Shown here in pieces: positions 8,440-19,351 of a DNA stretch of 64,000 bases. The DNA is taken from positions 248,001-312,000 of the forward strand of contig NZ_SLXL01000003.1 of assembly GCF_004345735.1 (NCBI RefSeq), written 5' to 3'. Numbering within the stretch: position 1 is the stretch's first letter; every line of letters starts with the position of its first letter. Source of the DNA: Rhodovulum adriaticum (lineage in GTDB: Bacteria > Pseudomonadota > Alphaproteobacteria > Rhodobacterales > Rhodobacteraceae). A program made the translations under genes and the position numbers. A model generated the notes under the pieces. That model was given only the letters and a program-made list of their open reading frames with translations. It was not told the DNA's origin and searched no databases.

Positions 8440-9642
8440 ATGGAAAAGATCACCTTCGCAGGCCATGCCGACCACGAACTGGCGGCCCGACTTGATCGGC
8501 CCGCGGGCACGCCACGGGCGGCGGCGCTCTTTGCGCACTGCTTTACCTGCGGCAAGGACATCCACGCCGCCCGGCGCATTGCCCAGCGGCTGACCTCGGC
8601 CGGATTTGCGGTGCTGCGCTTCGATTTCACCGGCCTCGGCCATTCGGGGGGCGAGTTCGAAAACACCACCTTCACCACCAATGTCGCCGATCTGGTCGCC
8701 GCAGCGAACCACATGGAGGAGATGGGCCTGCCCCCCGCACTGCTGATCGGTCATTCCCTGGGCGGAGCCGCAGTCATAAAGGCCGCCGCGCAACTGCCCT
8801 GCGTCCGTGCGGTGGCCACCCTTGGCGCGCCCTTCGACCCCGAGCATGTGACCACCCACCTGGCGGCCACAGAACCCGATGCAGACGGCGTGCGCGAGGT
8901 TTCGCTTGGGGGCGGAACGGTGCGGATCGGCCCCGATTTCCTGGATGACGTTGCCAGCGCCTCGCTGGCCAACACGCTGGACAACCTGAAACGTGCCTTG
9001 CTGGTAATGCATGCCCCCCGGGACGAAATCGTCGGCATCGACAACGCCACACAGATATTCACCCATGCGAAACACCCCAAAAGCTTCGTCACGCTCGACA
9101 GCGCCGATCACCTGGTCAGCGACCGGGCCGATGCCGATTACGCCGCCGGGGTAATCGCGGCATGGGCCAGCCGCTATCTGGACCTAGCCCCCGAGACCGC
9201 CCCGTCAGACGCACCAGAGGGCGTGGTCCGCGTTGCCGAGGCCGACCCGGACGGTTTCCTGCAAGACATCGCTGCGGGGCGTCATCACCTGCAAGCGGAC
9301 GAACCCGAAAAGGTCGGCGGCACCGATCGGGGCCTGTCCCCCTATGGCCTGCTGGCCGCCGCTCTGGGCGCCTGTACCTCGATGACGATCCGCATGTATG
9401 CGCGGCGCAAGGAATGGCCGTTGGACAGCGTGCGCGTCGATGTGTGCCACGCCAAGATTCACGCCGAAGATGCCGAGGGCGGCGACGGCCCCTCGGGCAA
9501 GATCGACCGCTTCGAACGGCGTATCTGCCTTGCCGGCGACCTGGACGACACGCAGCGCGAACGCCTTTTGGAAATCGCTGACAAGTGCCCGGTTCACCAG
9601 ACACTGGAACGCAGCTCAAAGGTGGTCACCGAATTGGTCTGA
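8440..9642 (+). CDS. Alpha/beta-hydrolase fused to OsmC-like domain
   Basis: A 400-residue two-domain protein. Residues 1 to about 255 form an alpha/beta-hydrolase with HCFTCGKD near the oxyanion region and the nucleophile elbow GHSLGG (Ser106); Asp and His candidates lie in HAPRDEIVG and DSADHLV. Residues about 260-400 form an OsmC/Ohr domain with the two redox Cys residues Cys312 (ALGACTSMT) and Cys383 (ADKCPVHQ). OsmC proteins reduce organic hydroperoxides. The fusion may first hydrolyse an ester and then reduce a hydroperoxide, but the substrate is unknown. The architecture is known from other proteobacteria. Confidence 0.92.
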   Translation: MEKITFAGHADHELAARLDRPAGTPRAAALFAHCFTCGKDIHAARRIAQRLTSAGFAVLRFDFTGLGHSGGEFENTTFTTNVADLVAAANHMEEMGLPPALLIGHSLGGAAVIKAAAQLPCVRAVATLGAPFDPEHVTTHLAATEPDADGVREVSLGGGTVRIGPDFLDDVASASLANTLDNLKRALLVMHAPRDEIVGIDNATQIFTHAKHPKSFVTLDSADHLVSDRADADYAAGVIAAWASRYLDLAPETAPSDAPEGVVRVAEADPDGFLQDIAAGRHHLQADEPEKVGGTDRGLSPYGLLAAALGACTSMTIRMYARRKEWPLDSVRVDVCHAKIHAEDAEGGDGPSGKIDRFERRICLAGDLDDTQRERLLEIADKCPVHQTLERSSKVVTELV

Positions 9643-9722
9643 CGCGTTCGGCGGGCGCACTCGGGCCAACGCCGAAAGGTGCGCGCCCTGCCCGTCCGTC
9701 TGGGGCGCTCACCGTGACATGC

Positions 9723-9752
9723 AAAAAGGGCGCGGCCAGATTGGCCGCGCCC
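9723..9752 (-). terminator. Intrinsic terminator after bioY
   Basis: Perfect 11-bp stem (GGGCGCGGCCA at 9728-9738, TGGCCGCGCCC at 9742-9752) with a 3-base loop. On the minus strand it is followed by TTTTT, ending bioY transcription. On the plus strand it is followed only by CTTTC, so it may act weakly for the hydrolase-OsmC gene as well. Confidence 0.85.
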
Positions 9753-9778
9753 CTTTCACGAATTCGCTGTGAACTGGA

Positions 9779-10384
9779 TCAGTCGCGGGCGCGACCGACC
9801 AGCTTCCACACGGCGGGAATCATCAGGGCGGCAAGGCCCAGCTTCATCGCGTCGCCGATCAGATAGGGGGTCAGGCCCCATTCCAGCGTCTGCGCCCAGC
9901 CGCTGGTGAACTGGTTCAGCCACAGCACGCCGGGCACATAGATCAGCGCGTTGCCGACCAGCAGCGCCGCGCCCATACCCAGAACCGAACGGTCCAGCCC
10001 ACGCCGCGCGGCCAGACCCAGCGCCAGGGTCGCCAGCACGTAGCCCAGCAGGTAACCGCCGGTGCCGCCCATCATGTAGGTCACGCCGTTCAATTCGGCC
10101 GAGGAAGAGGCGAACACATCAAAGCCCAACGCGCCGATCGCCATGTAGCCCAGGATCGTCGCCAGACCCAGCCGCGGGCCGTAGGCCGCGCCGATGGTCA
10201 GCACTGCAAAGGTGCCCATCGTCACCGGCACCGGCGAGGGCCACATCGGCACCCGGATCTTGGCGGCCACCGCCAGCACCGCGATACCGGCAACCACCAG
10301 CAGCAACTGTTTCACACGCAGCGCCGCGCCGCCTTGGGGCAGCAGCTTTTCGGCAAGAACCTTTTCGGTCAGGGCCTGGGCCAT
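9779..10384 (-). CDS. bioY: Biotin transporter BioY
   Basis: Substrate-binding (S) component of the ECF-type biotin transporter, an inner membrane protein of about six helices, 201 residues. Diagnostic stretches are AAKIRVPMWPSPVPVTMGTF, the glycine-rich MMGGTGGYLLGYVLA and ALIYVPGVLWL. No bioM or bioN energising genes are adjacent, so it works alone or shares an ECF module encoded elsewhere. I found no BioR-type palindrome (TTATnnATAA) in the short upstream region. It lies six bases after the DUF6314 gene and is probably co-transcribed with it. Confidence 0.95.
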   Translation of the reverse strand: MAQALTEKVLAEKLLPQGGAALRVKQLLLVVAGIAVLAVAAKIRVPMWPSPVPVTMGTFAVLTIGAAYGPRLGLATILGYMAIGALGFDVFASSSAELNGVTYMMGGTGGYLLGYVLATLALGLAARRGLDRSVLGMGAALLVGNALIYVPGVLWLNQFTSGWAQTLEWGLTPYLIGDAMKLGLAALMIPAVWKLVGRARD

Positions 10385-10390
10385 CGTCCA

Positions 10391-10858
10391 TCACTCCCGT
10401 TGCAATCGTTCCGAACCTTCTGCCCCAGCGCAGCGCCCCGTGCAAGCCCCGAGCGGGCTGTAGTCGGTTATCATGCGGTAATCCTTGCGCGGGCCGATCA
10501 CGTTCCAGACCGCGCGCCAGGTTGGCCAGGCGGTGAAATCATAGGACACATCATAGGTGTCCGGCGGGCAGTCGTGCCGGGCGCACGGGGTGTGTCCCGG
10601 TGCAATGGCGTGAAAGAAACGGCCATCGGCAAAGAACACGTCGATCCCCCCCGGCGCCGATTGCCACAGGTAGCGCCGCGTGGCCGCCATCGGGGCCTGT
10701 CCGGGCACGTCCAGCGTGCCCTCTTCGTCATAGATCAGTCCCGCCGCGTCGGGGCGGAACGCGGCCCACCCCGTGAAATGCACCACCTGCCCTGCGCGCC
10801 GATCCTCGATCCTGCGCGCCACCGCCCAGCGTCCCGCGAATTCCGCCAATTCCGGCAT
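10391..10858 (-). CDS. DUF6314 family protein
   Basis: A 155-residue protein resembling the uncharacterised DUF6314 family seen in Rhodobacterales. It has a lipocalin-like pattern of short beta strands: LAEFAGRWAVARRI, FTGWAAFRP, LIYDEEGTL, RRYLWQ, DVFFADGRFFHAI and YDVSYDFTAWPTW. I chose the ATG at 10858 because it starts right before the conserved strand. It is divergent from purB and directly upstream of bioY. No biochemical function is known to me. Confidence 0.75.
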   Translation of the reverse strand: MPELAEFAGRWAVARRIEDRRAGQVVHFTGWAAFRPDAAGLIYDEEGTLDVPGQAPMAATRRYLWQSAPGGIDVFFADGRFFHAIAPGHTPCARHDCPPDTYDVSYDFTAWPTWRAVWNVIGPRKDYRMITDYSPLGACTGRCAGAEGSERLQRE

Positions 10859-10937
10859 TGCGCCCCCATCGCTTGCCGCGCCTGCGCCCAAGCGGTATCA
10901 GACCCCGCAACCACAGTCCAAGCGAAGGCGAACGCCC

Positions 10938-12242
10938 ATGATCCCCCGCTATGCCCGCCCCGAGATGACCGCCATCTGGGAGCCCGCCACCAAGTTCCGC
11001 ATCTGGTACGAGATCGAGGCCCATGCCTGCGACGCGCAGGCCGAACTGGGCGTGATCCCGAAAGAGAATGCCGAAGCGGTGTGGAAGGCAAAAGACGTGG
11101 AATTCGACGTCGCCCGCATCGACGAGATCGAGGCGGTGACCAAGCATGACGTGATCGCCTTTCTGACCCATCTGGCCGAACATGTCGGCAGCGAAGAGGC
11201 CCGCTTCGTCCACCAGGGCATGACCAGTTCCGACGTGCTGGATACCTGCCTGAACGTGCAGCTGACCCGCGCCGCCGACATCCTGCTGACCGACATGGAC
11301 AAGGTTCTGGCCGCGCTGAAAAAACGCGCCTACGAACATAAGGATACCGTGCGGGTGGGCCGCAGCCACGGCATCCATGCCGAACCCACCACGATGGGCC
11401 TGACCTTTGCCCGCTTCTACGCCGAGATGGACCGCAACAAGGCTCGCCTGCAACAGGCCCGCGAAGAGATCGCCACCGGCGCGATTTCCGGCGCGGTCGG
11501 CACCTTTGCCAATATCGACCCGGCAGTCGAGGCCCATGTCTGCAAGATGATGGGCCTGACGCCCGAGCCGATCAGCACCCAGGTCATCCCGCGCGACCGT
11601 CACGCCATGTTCTTTGCCGTGCTCGGTGTCATCGCCTCTTCGATCGAGAATATCGCGATCGAGATCCGGCACATGCAGCGCACCGAGGTTCTGGAGGGTG
11701 CGGAGTTCTTCTCGATGGGGCAGAAGGGGTCGTCCGCGATGCCGCACAAGAAGAACCCGGTCCTGACCGAGAACCTGACCGGGCTGGCCCGGCTGGTACG
11801 CATGACCGTGATCCCGGCGATGGAAAACGTGGCGCTGTGGCACGAGCGGGACATTTCGCATTCCTCGGTCGAACGCGGCATCGGGCCGGACGCGACCGTC
11901 ACGCTGGATTTCGCCCTGAACCGTCTGGCAGGCGTGATCGACAAGATGCTGATCTTCCCGCAGAACATGCTGGACAACATGAACAAGTTCCCCGGCCTGG
12001 TCATGAGCCAGCGGGTGCTGCTGGCCCTGACGCAGGCCGGCGTATCGCGCGAGGATGCCTATGCCATGGTCCAGCGCAACGCCCTGAAGGTCTGGGAGGA
12101 ACGGCTGGATTTCCGCGAACTGCTGCTGGCCGACCAAGAGGTCGTTGCGGCCCTGGGCACCGACGGCATCAACGAGAAATTCGACATGGGCTATCACACC
12201 AAGCATGTGGATACGATTTTCGCCCGCGTTTTCGGCGAATAG
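10938..12242 (+). CDS. purB: Adenylosuccinate lyase
   Basis: Catalyses two beta-eliminations in purine synthesis: SAICAR to AICAR and adenylosuccinate to AMP, each with release of fumarate. 434 residues. Fumarase-superfamily features: MTSSDVLDTCLNVQL, the catalytic His region VGRSHGIHAEPTT, and the flexible signature loop GSSAMPHKKNP with the catalytic Ser. The start at 10938 gives the canonical MIPRYARPEM. Confidence 0.98.
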   Translation: MIPRYARPEMTAIWEPATKFRIWYEIEAHACDAQAELGVIPKENAEAVWKAKDVEFDVARIDEIEAVTKHDVIAFLTHLAEHVGSEEARFVHQGMTSSDVLDTCLNVQLTRAADILLTDMDKVLAALKKRAYEHKDTVRVGRSHGIHAEPTTMGLTFARFYAEMDRNKARLQQAREEIATGAISGAVGTFANIDPAVEAHVCKMMGLTPEPISTQVIPRDRHAMFFAVLGVIASSIENIAIEIRHMQRTEVLEGAEFFSMGQKGSSAMPHKKNPVLTENLTGLARLVRMTVIPAMENVALWHERDISHSSVERGIGPDATVTLDFALNRLAGVIDKMLIFPQNMLDNMNKFPGLVMSQRVLLALTQAGVSREDAYAMVQRNALKVWEERLDFRELLLADQEVVAALGTDGINEKFDMGYHTKHVDTIFARVFGE

Positions 12243-12341
12243 GCCCGACAGGGGGCAGGCAGCCCCCTTGACGCCCGCGTGAGTTTGGAAACGGCCGGGA
12301 CTGTGCTACCTTGTGTCACACCACACCAAGGGAGAAGCAGC

Positions 12342-12506
12342 ATGTCCTTCAAGACTCTCGTTTCCGCGGCGGTGCTTACGCTGGCCCCGACGCTTGCCCT
12401 GGCCGATGGATGCGGCTGGGAAAAACGGATCAACGCCAGTCAGTGCCCCGAAGGCCAAGTCATGGATTCCGCCTCGGGTTCGTGCGTGAATCAGGCCACC
12501 AGCTAA
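12342..12506 (+). CDS. Small secreted cysteine-containing protein
   Basis: A 54-residue precursor of unknown function. Residues 1-21 form a clear signal peptide ending ALALA before DG. The mature 33-residue peptide has three Cys (GCGWEK, SQCPEG, GSCVN), resembling short periplasmic proteins kept after purB in related genomes. A GGGAG sequence lies upstream, and a terminator follows 21 bases after the stop, so it is probably its own transcription unit. Confidence 0.7.
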   Translation: MSFKTLVSAAVLTLAPTLALADGCGWEKRINASQCPEGQVMDSASGSCVNQATS

Positions 12507-12527
12507 GGGCCGGAACATCCGGACGGG

Positions 12528-12555
12528 AACGGCGCGGCACAGACCGCGCCGTTTT
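12528..12555 (+). terminator. Intrinsic terminator after the small secreted protein
   Basis: Stem AACGGCGCGG (12528-12537) with CCGCGCCGTT (12544-12553), six-base loop, followed by TT within a TTTTCTTT run. It separates the small secreted protein gene from the FliG-like gene. Confidence 0.85.
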
Positions 12556-12633
12556 CTTTGGCGGCAGGGAATGCCGCTAACGCTTTCTTCACTTCATCGG
12601 GCACAGATTGGGCAGGTCGAAACGGAGGCCCGC

Positions 12634-13689
12634 TTGATCCCGCCCGCCACATCTGAACACCCATCCGCTGGCCTTGTCCCCGCCAGTCGCCTGACCCGCA
12701 GGCGCAAGGCCGCGATCATCGTGCGCCTGTTGTTGGGCGATGGGATTGACCTGCCGCTGGACCGGATGCCACCGGCGCTGCAAACGGCACTGACCGACGA
12801 AATCGCGGCGATCCGCTATGTCGACAGCGCCACCCTGCACGAGGTCGTGCAGGAATTCCTGGACGACCTGGACCGGATCGGCCTGTCCTTCCCCGGCGGG
12901 CTGGACGGCGCGATGGACCTGGTCGGCCAGCACCTCAGCCCAGAGGCCGCAGCCCAGATAAAGGCGCGCCAATCTGGCGCCACAGGCCCCGATCCCTGGG
13001 CCGATCTGGCCGGGTCCAGCCCCGCTGACCTCGCGGGGCTGCTGACCCGCGAAAGCCCCGAAATCGCCGCCGTCGCCCTGTCCAAGCTGCCCCGCGACCT
13101 GGCGGCGGCAACATTGGGCAAGATGCCCGCGCTACAAGCCCAGCGGATCGTCCTTGCCCTGTCCACGACCGGCAACGTCACCCCCGCCGCGGTGGCGCGC
13201 ATCGGCACCGCGCTGGCCACCAGCCTGGCCGACACGCCCGCCCCGGCCTTCGACGCCCCGGCAGAGGCGCGGATGGGCGCCATTCTGGATATTGCCCCGG
13301 CAAGCACACGCGATTCGGTCCTGGACGGCCTGGCCGAAACCGATGCGGACCTGGCCCGCCGCGTGCGCCAGGCGGTCTTTACCTTCGCCGACATTCCCGA
13401 CCGGCTGTTGCCGCGCGATGTTGCGGCCCTTGCCCGGGCCGTCCCGCAAGAGCAACTGGTGACCGCCCTGTGCGGCGACGGCACGACAGAACGTGCCAGC
13501 GCCGAATTCATCCTGTCGAACATGCCCACCCGGCTGGCCGAACAGATGCGCGAGGCGATGGCCGAACGCCTCCCCCCACCCACCGCAGAGGAGATTGAAA
13601 CCGCCAGCAGCGCCCTGACGGCTGCCCTGCGCCGATTGGATGCCTCTGGGGAAATTCGCCTGACCGCGGACGCGGGAACAACCGGCTAA
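12634..13689 (+). CDS. FliG-like flagellar motor switch protein, orphan
   Basis: Divergent FliG-type protein, about 351 residues if started here. It has the opening RRKAAIIVRLLL typical of FliG N-domains. The middle ARM-like domain follows (ESPEIAAVALSKLPRDLAAATLGKMP), then a C-terminal domain with RVRQAVFTFADIPDRLLPRDVAAL and ASAEFILSNMPTRLAEQMREA, where canonical FliG interacts with MotA. I prefer the TTG at 12634, which has GGAGG five bases upstream; an ATG at 12571 would sit against the preceding terminator. No flagellar genes are nearby, so it may be a degenerate or specialised paralogue. Confidence 0.75.
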   Translation: MIPPATSEHPSAGLVPASRLTRRRKAAIIVRLLLGDGIDLPLDRMPPALQTALTDEIAAIRYVDSATLHEVVQEFLDDLDRIGLSFPGGLDGAMDLVGQHLSPEAAAQIKARQSGATGPDPWADLAGSSPADLAGLLTRESPEIAAVALSKLPRDLAAATLGKMPALQAQRIVLALSTTGNVTPAAVARIGTALATSLADTPAPAFDAPAEARMGAILDIAPASTRDSVLDGLAETDADLARRVRQAVFTFADIPDRLLPRDVAALARAVPQEQLVTALCGDGTTERASAEFILSNMPTRLAEQMREAMAERLPPPTAEEIETASSALTAALRRLDASGEIRLTADAGTTG

Positions 13690-13786
13690 GGCCCGCATCA
13701 CGCCTTGTGGTCGGGCGGGCGGGGTTCTATTTCAGACGGGCAATCCGGCGCGCGCTGGCGCGTCCCTTGAAAGGAACCGCTCCTCC

Positions 13787-14707
13787 ATGGGCAAACCGCG
13801 CCGAGGCCCCAGGGAATTCGTCGAAAACCTGGCCGCGCGCGCGGTGTTGGGCGCGGCACTTGCCCTGCCCTATCGCTGGCGGGTGCCCTTCGTGGGATGG
13901 GTCACGTCGCGGCTGGTCGCCCCCCTGGCGGGATATGACCGGCGGGTTCGCGAAAACCTGGCCCATGCCTGCCCCGACCTACCCGAGGCAGAGGTGCGCC
14001 GCCTGATGCGGGCTGTCCCCGACAATTTCGGCCGCACCCTGATCGAGCTGTATTCCGGCCGGGAATTCGCAAGGCGGTTCGCCGATGCCCCGATCCATGG
14101 CCCCGGCGCCGCCGCCCTGGAACAGGCCCACACAGAGGGCCGCCCGGTCATGCTGGTAACCGGGCATTTCGGCAATTACGACGCGGTCCGCGCGGCCCTG
14201 ATCCAACGCGGCTACAATGTCGGCGGGCTGTACAACCCGATGCGCAACGATTTCTTCAACGCGCATTACGTGCGCGCGATTTCCTCCATCGGTGAGCCGC
14301 TGTTTCCCCGCGGCCGCGCGGGCATGGCGCGCATGCTGCGCTTCGTCAAGGGGGGGGGCATGCTGGGCATTGTGCTGGACCAGTACATGCGGCGCGGGGC
14401 CGATCTGACCTTTTTCGGCAAGACCGCACCGACCGCCCTGTCAGCGGCGGACATGGCGTTGAAATACGATGCCCTCGTCGTGCCGATCTACGGGATTCGG
14501 CAGCCGGACGGCCTGTCGTTTAGGATCGTGGCCGAGGCACCGGTTCCCCATGCGGACCGCGAAACGATGACCCAGGCCCTGAATGACAGCCTGGAGGCGC
14601 GGGTGCGCCAGCACATGGCGCAATGGCTGTGGATTCACCGCCGCTGGAAACCCGAACGCACCCGCCGCCTGCGCGCCAAGGCCCAGGCCAGGGCCGCGAA
14701 GGATTGA
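13787..14707 (+). CDS. LpxL/HtrB-type lysophospholipid acyltransferase
   Basis: Inner membrane acyltransferase of the lipid A late-acylation family, 306 residues. It carries the catalytic HX4D motif at His127-Asp132 (GHFGNYD) and the downstream glycine-rich LFPRGRAGMARML and IVLDQYMRRGADLTFFGK blocks. The C-terminus is basic (HRRWKPERTRRLRAKA). It may acylate lipid A precursors or another glycolipid; no other lipid A genes are adjacent, so the acceptor is not certain. It is convergent with the DUF1223 gene, seven bases apart. Confidence 0.85.
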   Translation: MGKPRRGPREFVENLAARAVLGAALALPYRWRVPFVGWVTSRLVAPLAGYDRRVRENLAHACPDLPEAEVRRLMRAVPDNFGRTLIELYSGREFARRFADAPIHGPGAAALEQAHTEGRPVMLVTGHFGNYDAVRAALIQRGYNVGGLYNPMRNDFFNAHYVRAISSIGEPLFPRGRAGMARMLRFVKGGGMLGIVLDQYMRRGADLTFFGKTAPTALSAADMALKYDALVVPIYGIRQPDGLSFRIVAEAPVPHADRETMTQALNDSLEARVRQHMAQWLWIHRRWKPERTRRLRAKAQARAAKD

Positions 14708-14714
14708 TATCAGG

Positions 14715-15413
14715 TCAGCGCAGTTGGGCCGCCGCAATAATCGGCCCCGGCCCCGGGCGCTGAACGATGGCCACCACGGGCTTGCCCTCTACCGTTTCGA
14801 CAGTGACGATCAGCGGCTCTGCCCCATCCCAGCGGGCCACCGCCTTCCATGCCTCCACGATATTGGCATAGTGCAGGACGCGGCCGGAATTCTCGCCGCG
14901 CTTGATTTCGACCGACGCTTCGGGGCGGTAGCGGACCACCTGCAGGACGACATCCTCGTCGAACCGTTGTTCGGACTGGGCGGTGATCACGACGTTTTTT
15001 CCGTCGCGGGTCATGCTCAGGCTGACGGGGCTGTCGCTCTCGGCGTGGCTTTCGATCACCCGGGCCAGATCCATCGGCCGATAGCCGACGATGTGATCGG
15101 TGCCGCCCACCACCAGCTGCGGGGTATAGATCGAGCGCGCCCCGGCCACCTGTGCATAGGCCTTTTGCCGCATCGTGTGGGCCGGATCGGCAAAGATGTC
15201 CTTCCACCCGATATAGTCCCAGTAATCGACATGCAGGGCCAGGGGGATCACGTCGTCGCGCTTGGCCAGTTCCGCGATCAGCGCATCCACCGGCGGACAG
15301 GACGAGCAGCCCTGAGAGGTGAACAGCTCCACCACCACCGGGCTGTCCCCCGCCCGCGCCGGCCCGACAAGGGCCAGGAACGCAGCCAGACCACCGGCGA
15401 TGATACGATTCAT
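14715..15413 (-). CDS. DUF1223 thioredoxin-fold periplasmic protein
   Basis: DUF1223 family protein of about 232 residues with a signal peptide (MNRIIAGGLAAFLALVGPARA). The thioredoxin-like active site is CSSC within FTSQGCSSCPPVD, followed by LHVDYWDYIGWKD and YTPQLVVGG, all family hallmarks. It is probably a periplasmic thiol redox protein, but no substrate is known. I used the ATG at 15413; an in-frame GTG sits three codons upstream. Confidence 0.88.
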   Translation of the reverse strand: MNRIIAGGLAAFLALVGPARAGDSPVVVELFTSQGCSSCPPVDALIAELAKRDDVIPLALHVDYWDYIGWKDIFADPAHTMRQKAYAQVAGARSIYTPQLVVGGTDHIVGYRPMDLARVIESHAESDSPVSLSMTRDGKNVVITAQSEQRFDEDVVLQVVRYRPEASVEIKRGENSGRVLHYANIVEAWKAVARWDGAEPLIVTVETVEGKPVVAIVQRPGPGPIIAAAQLR

Positions 15414-15532
15414 GAACTCCACCCTCTTTCGTTCCTACAAGGTCTTAGACAACCCCCCGCCCGTCGGCCAATCAAGGTTTCGGGAGGCGCCCGTGCGCAA
15501 GTGCCGCTGTTTCGGCAGCACTTTGTGCACCG

Positions 15533-15542
15533 TTGTATACAA
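15533..15542. promoter_or_regulatory. Perfect palindrome TTGTATACAA upstream of acnA
   Basis: A perfect 10-base palindrome 91 bases before the acnA start, within the 219-base divergent region to the DUF1223 gene. TTGTATACAA-type operators are typical of GntR/FadR-family repressors. A bulged inverted repeat, AAGTGC to GCACTT, lies about 20 bases further upstream. No regulator gene is adjacent, so the cognate factor is unknown. Confidence 0.45.
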
Positions 15543-15632
15543 AAATATGCCGAACCCTCTTGATCGCCCGGGGTCAATCAGGCAAGAGCATGCGCAAGAG
15601 ACGCGTATGACCCTTGATGGAGACCGACCTTC

Positions 15633-18383
<2,751 letters not shown>

Positions 18384-18407
18384 CGCGACCCTGACCTGAA
18401 ACGACCG

Positions 18408-18437
18408 CGCCCCTGTCCAAAAGGACAGGGGCGTTTT
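18408..18437 (+). terminator. Intrinsic terminator after acnA
   Basis: Perfect 11-bp stem (CGCCCCTGTCC at 18408-18418, GGACAGGGGCG at 18423-18433) with an AAAA loop, followed by TTTT. It lies 24 bases after the acnA stop. Confidence 0.92.
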
Positions 18438-18516
18438 CGTTTACGCAACGGTCAATTTCCGGGACCGCCACTCGTAACAGTGGGATGAAGTTTGGAAAAA
18501 GTATAAACTGCTTACC

Positions 18517-18615
18517 ATGGACAAGCAGTTTCACATTTCCCGTTTTCTCTCGATGCCGATTTTCGAGGCCTTGGCCTTTATCGCCGTGATCGGCTTGCTG
18601 GCCGGCAACGGCTAA
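18517..18615 (+). CDS. Possible 32-residue membrane peptide
   Basis: An ATG-to-TAA frame of 32 codons between the acnA terminator and ccmG. It encodes a basic N-terminus (MDKQFHISRF) and a hydrophobic stretch (FEALAFIAVIGLLAGNG). A TATAAA-like sequence lies about 10 bases before the ATG but no clear Shine-Dalgarno, so expression would have to be leaderless or weak. The local sequence is less GC-rich than its neighbours. It may be real or chance. Confidence 0.25.
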   Translation: MDKQFHISRFLSMPIFEALAFIAVIGLLAGNG

Positions 18616-18651
18616 ACCGTCTGACAATATCTTCGCATGGGCGCCGGGCGA

Positions 18652-19200
18652 TTACTCGGCGGCCGCGCGCATTGCAGGCAGGATGATATCTTGCAGCACC
18701 TTGTCGGTGATGGGGCCAGCATGGCGCAGGCGGATCACCCCCTGCCCATCGACGACAAAGGTTTCCGGCGCGCCGTAAACACCCCAGTCGATCTTGGTCC
18801 GTCCGGTGGTGTCCTCTCCCACCGTGGCGAAGGGGTTTCCTTCGCGTTCCAGATAGGCCAGGGCACGCGGCTGCGTATCGTCGTAATTCACGCCGTGGAT
18901 GGTGATGTTCATATCATCGGCCATGCGCAGCAGTTGTGGATGTTCCTGCCGGCAGGCGACGCACCAGGTCCCCCAGAAATTCACCAGCTTGACGCCGGGC
19001 GCACGCAGTTCCGCATCGGTCAGCGGGGTCAGATCGCCCAGTTGCACCAGTTGCGTCGGCGGCGCCTCGCGCCCGATCATGGTCGAGGGCAGCGCGTTGG
19101 GATCGTCCCGCGTCACGCCGATATAAAACAGAACGGCCAGCCCCGCGAAAATCAGCGGCGGCAGGAACATCAGCGGGGAGAGCGATTTCTTCTCAGACAT
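18652..19200 (-). CDS. ccmG: Thiol:disulfide interchange protein CcmG/DsbE
   Basis: Membrane-anchored periplasmic thioredoxin that keeps apocytochrome c haem-binding Cys residues reduced. 182 residues: a single N-terminal anchor (PLMFLPPLIFAGLAVLFYIG), then a thioredoxin fold with WCVAC (Cys80, Cys83) and the cis-proline region VYGAPETFVVD. The start at 19200 overlaps the end of ccmD. It is the last gene of the minus-strand ccmABCDG cluster. Confidence 0.95.
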   Translation of the reverse strand: MSEKKSLSPLMFLPPLIFAGLAVLFYIGVTRDDPNALPSTMIGREAPPTQLVQLGDLTPLTDAELRAPGVKLVNFWGTWCVACRQEHPQLLRMADDMNITIHGVNYDDTQPRALAYLEREGNPFATVGEDTTGRTKIDWGVYGAPETFVVDGQGVIRLRHAGPITDKVLQDIILPAMRAAAE

Positions 19201-19351
19201 CGGATTTCCTGCGGGCCTCCACCTCTTCCAGTTGGCGACGCACACGCGCAGCACGCCACACCGAAAACGCCACAAGCAGGATCAGCAGGCCCAGCGAAAT
19301 CGCGTAAGAGGACAGAACCGCCCCCGCGTATTTACCCAGATCGGGGATCAT
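19193..19351 (-). CDS. ccmD: Haem exporter protein CcmD
   Basis: 52-residue single-span membrane protein that stabilises CcmE and the CcmABC complex. It has the expected N-terminal stretch (MIPDLGKYAGAVLSSYAISL), a membrane helix to VAFSVW, then a basic tail RAARVRRQLEEVEARR. It overlaps the ccmC stop by four bases (ATGA) and the ccmG start by eight, so it is translationally coupled. Confidence 0.9.
   Translation of the reverse strand: MIPDLGKYAGAVLSSYAISLGLLILLVAFSVWRAARVRRQLEEVEARRKSDV

Noticed and set aside
10385-10480. Search for a BioR operator near bioY and the DUF6314 gene.
   Set aside because: No TTATnnATAA-like palindrome found.
12246-12272. GGGGGC...GCCCCC hairpin after purB as an intrinsic terminator.
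   Set aside because: Stem of six with no U-tract; too weak to call.
15559-15576. TTGA and TCAA half sites before acnA, considered as an FNR box.
   Set aside because: The half sites are ten bases apart instead of six, so they do not fit FNR.
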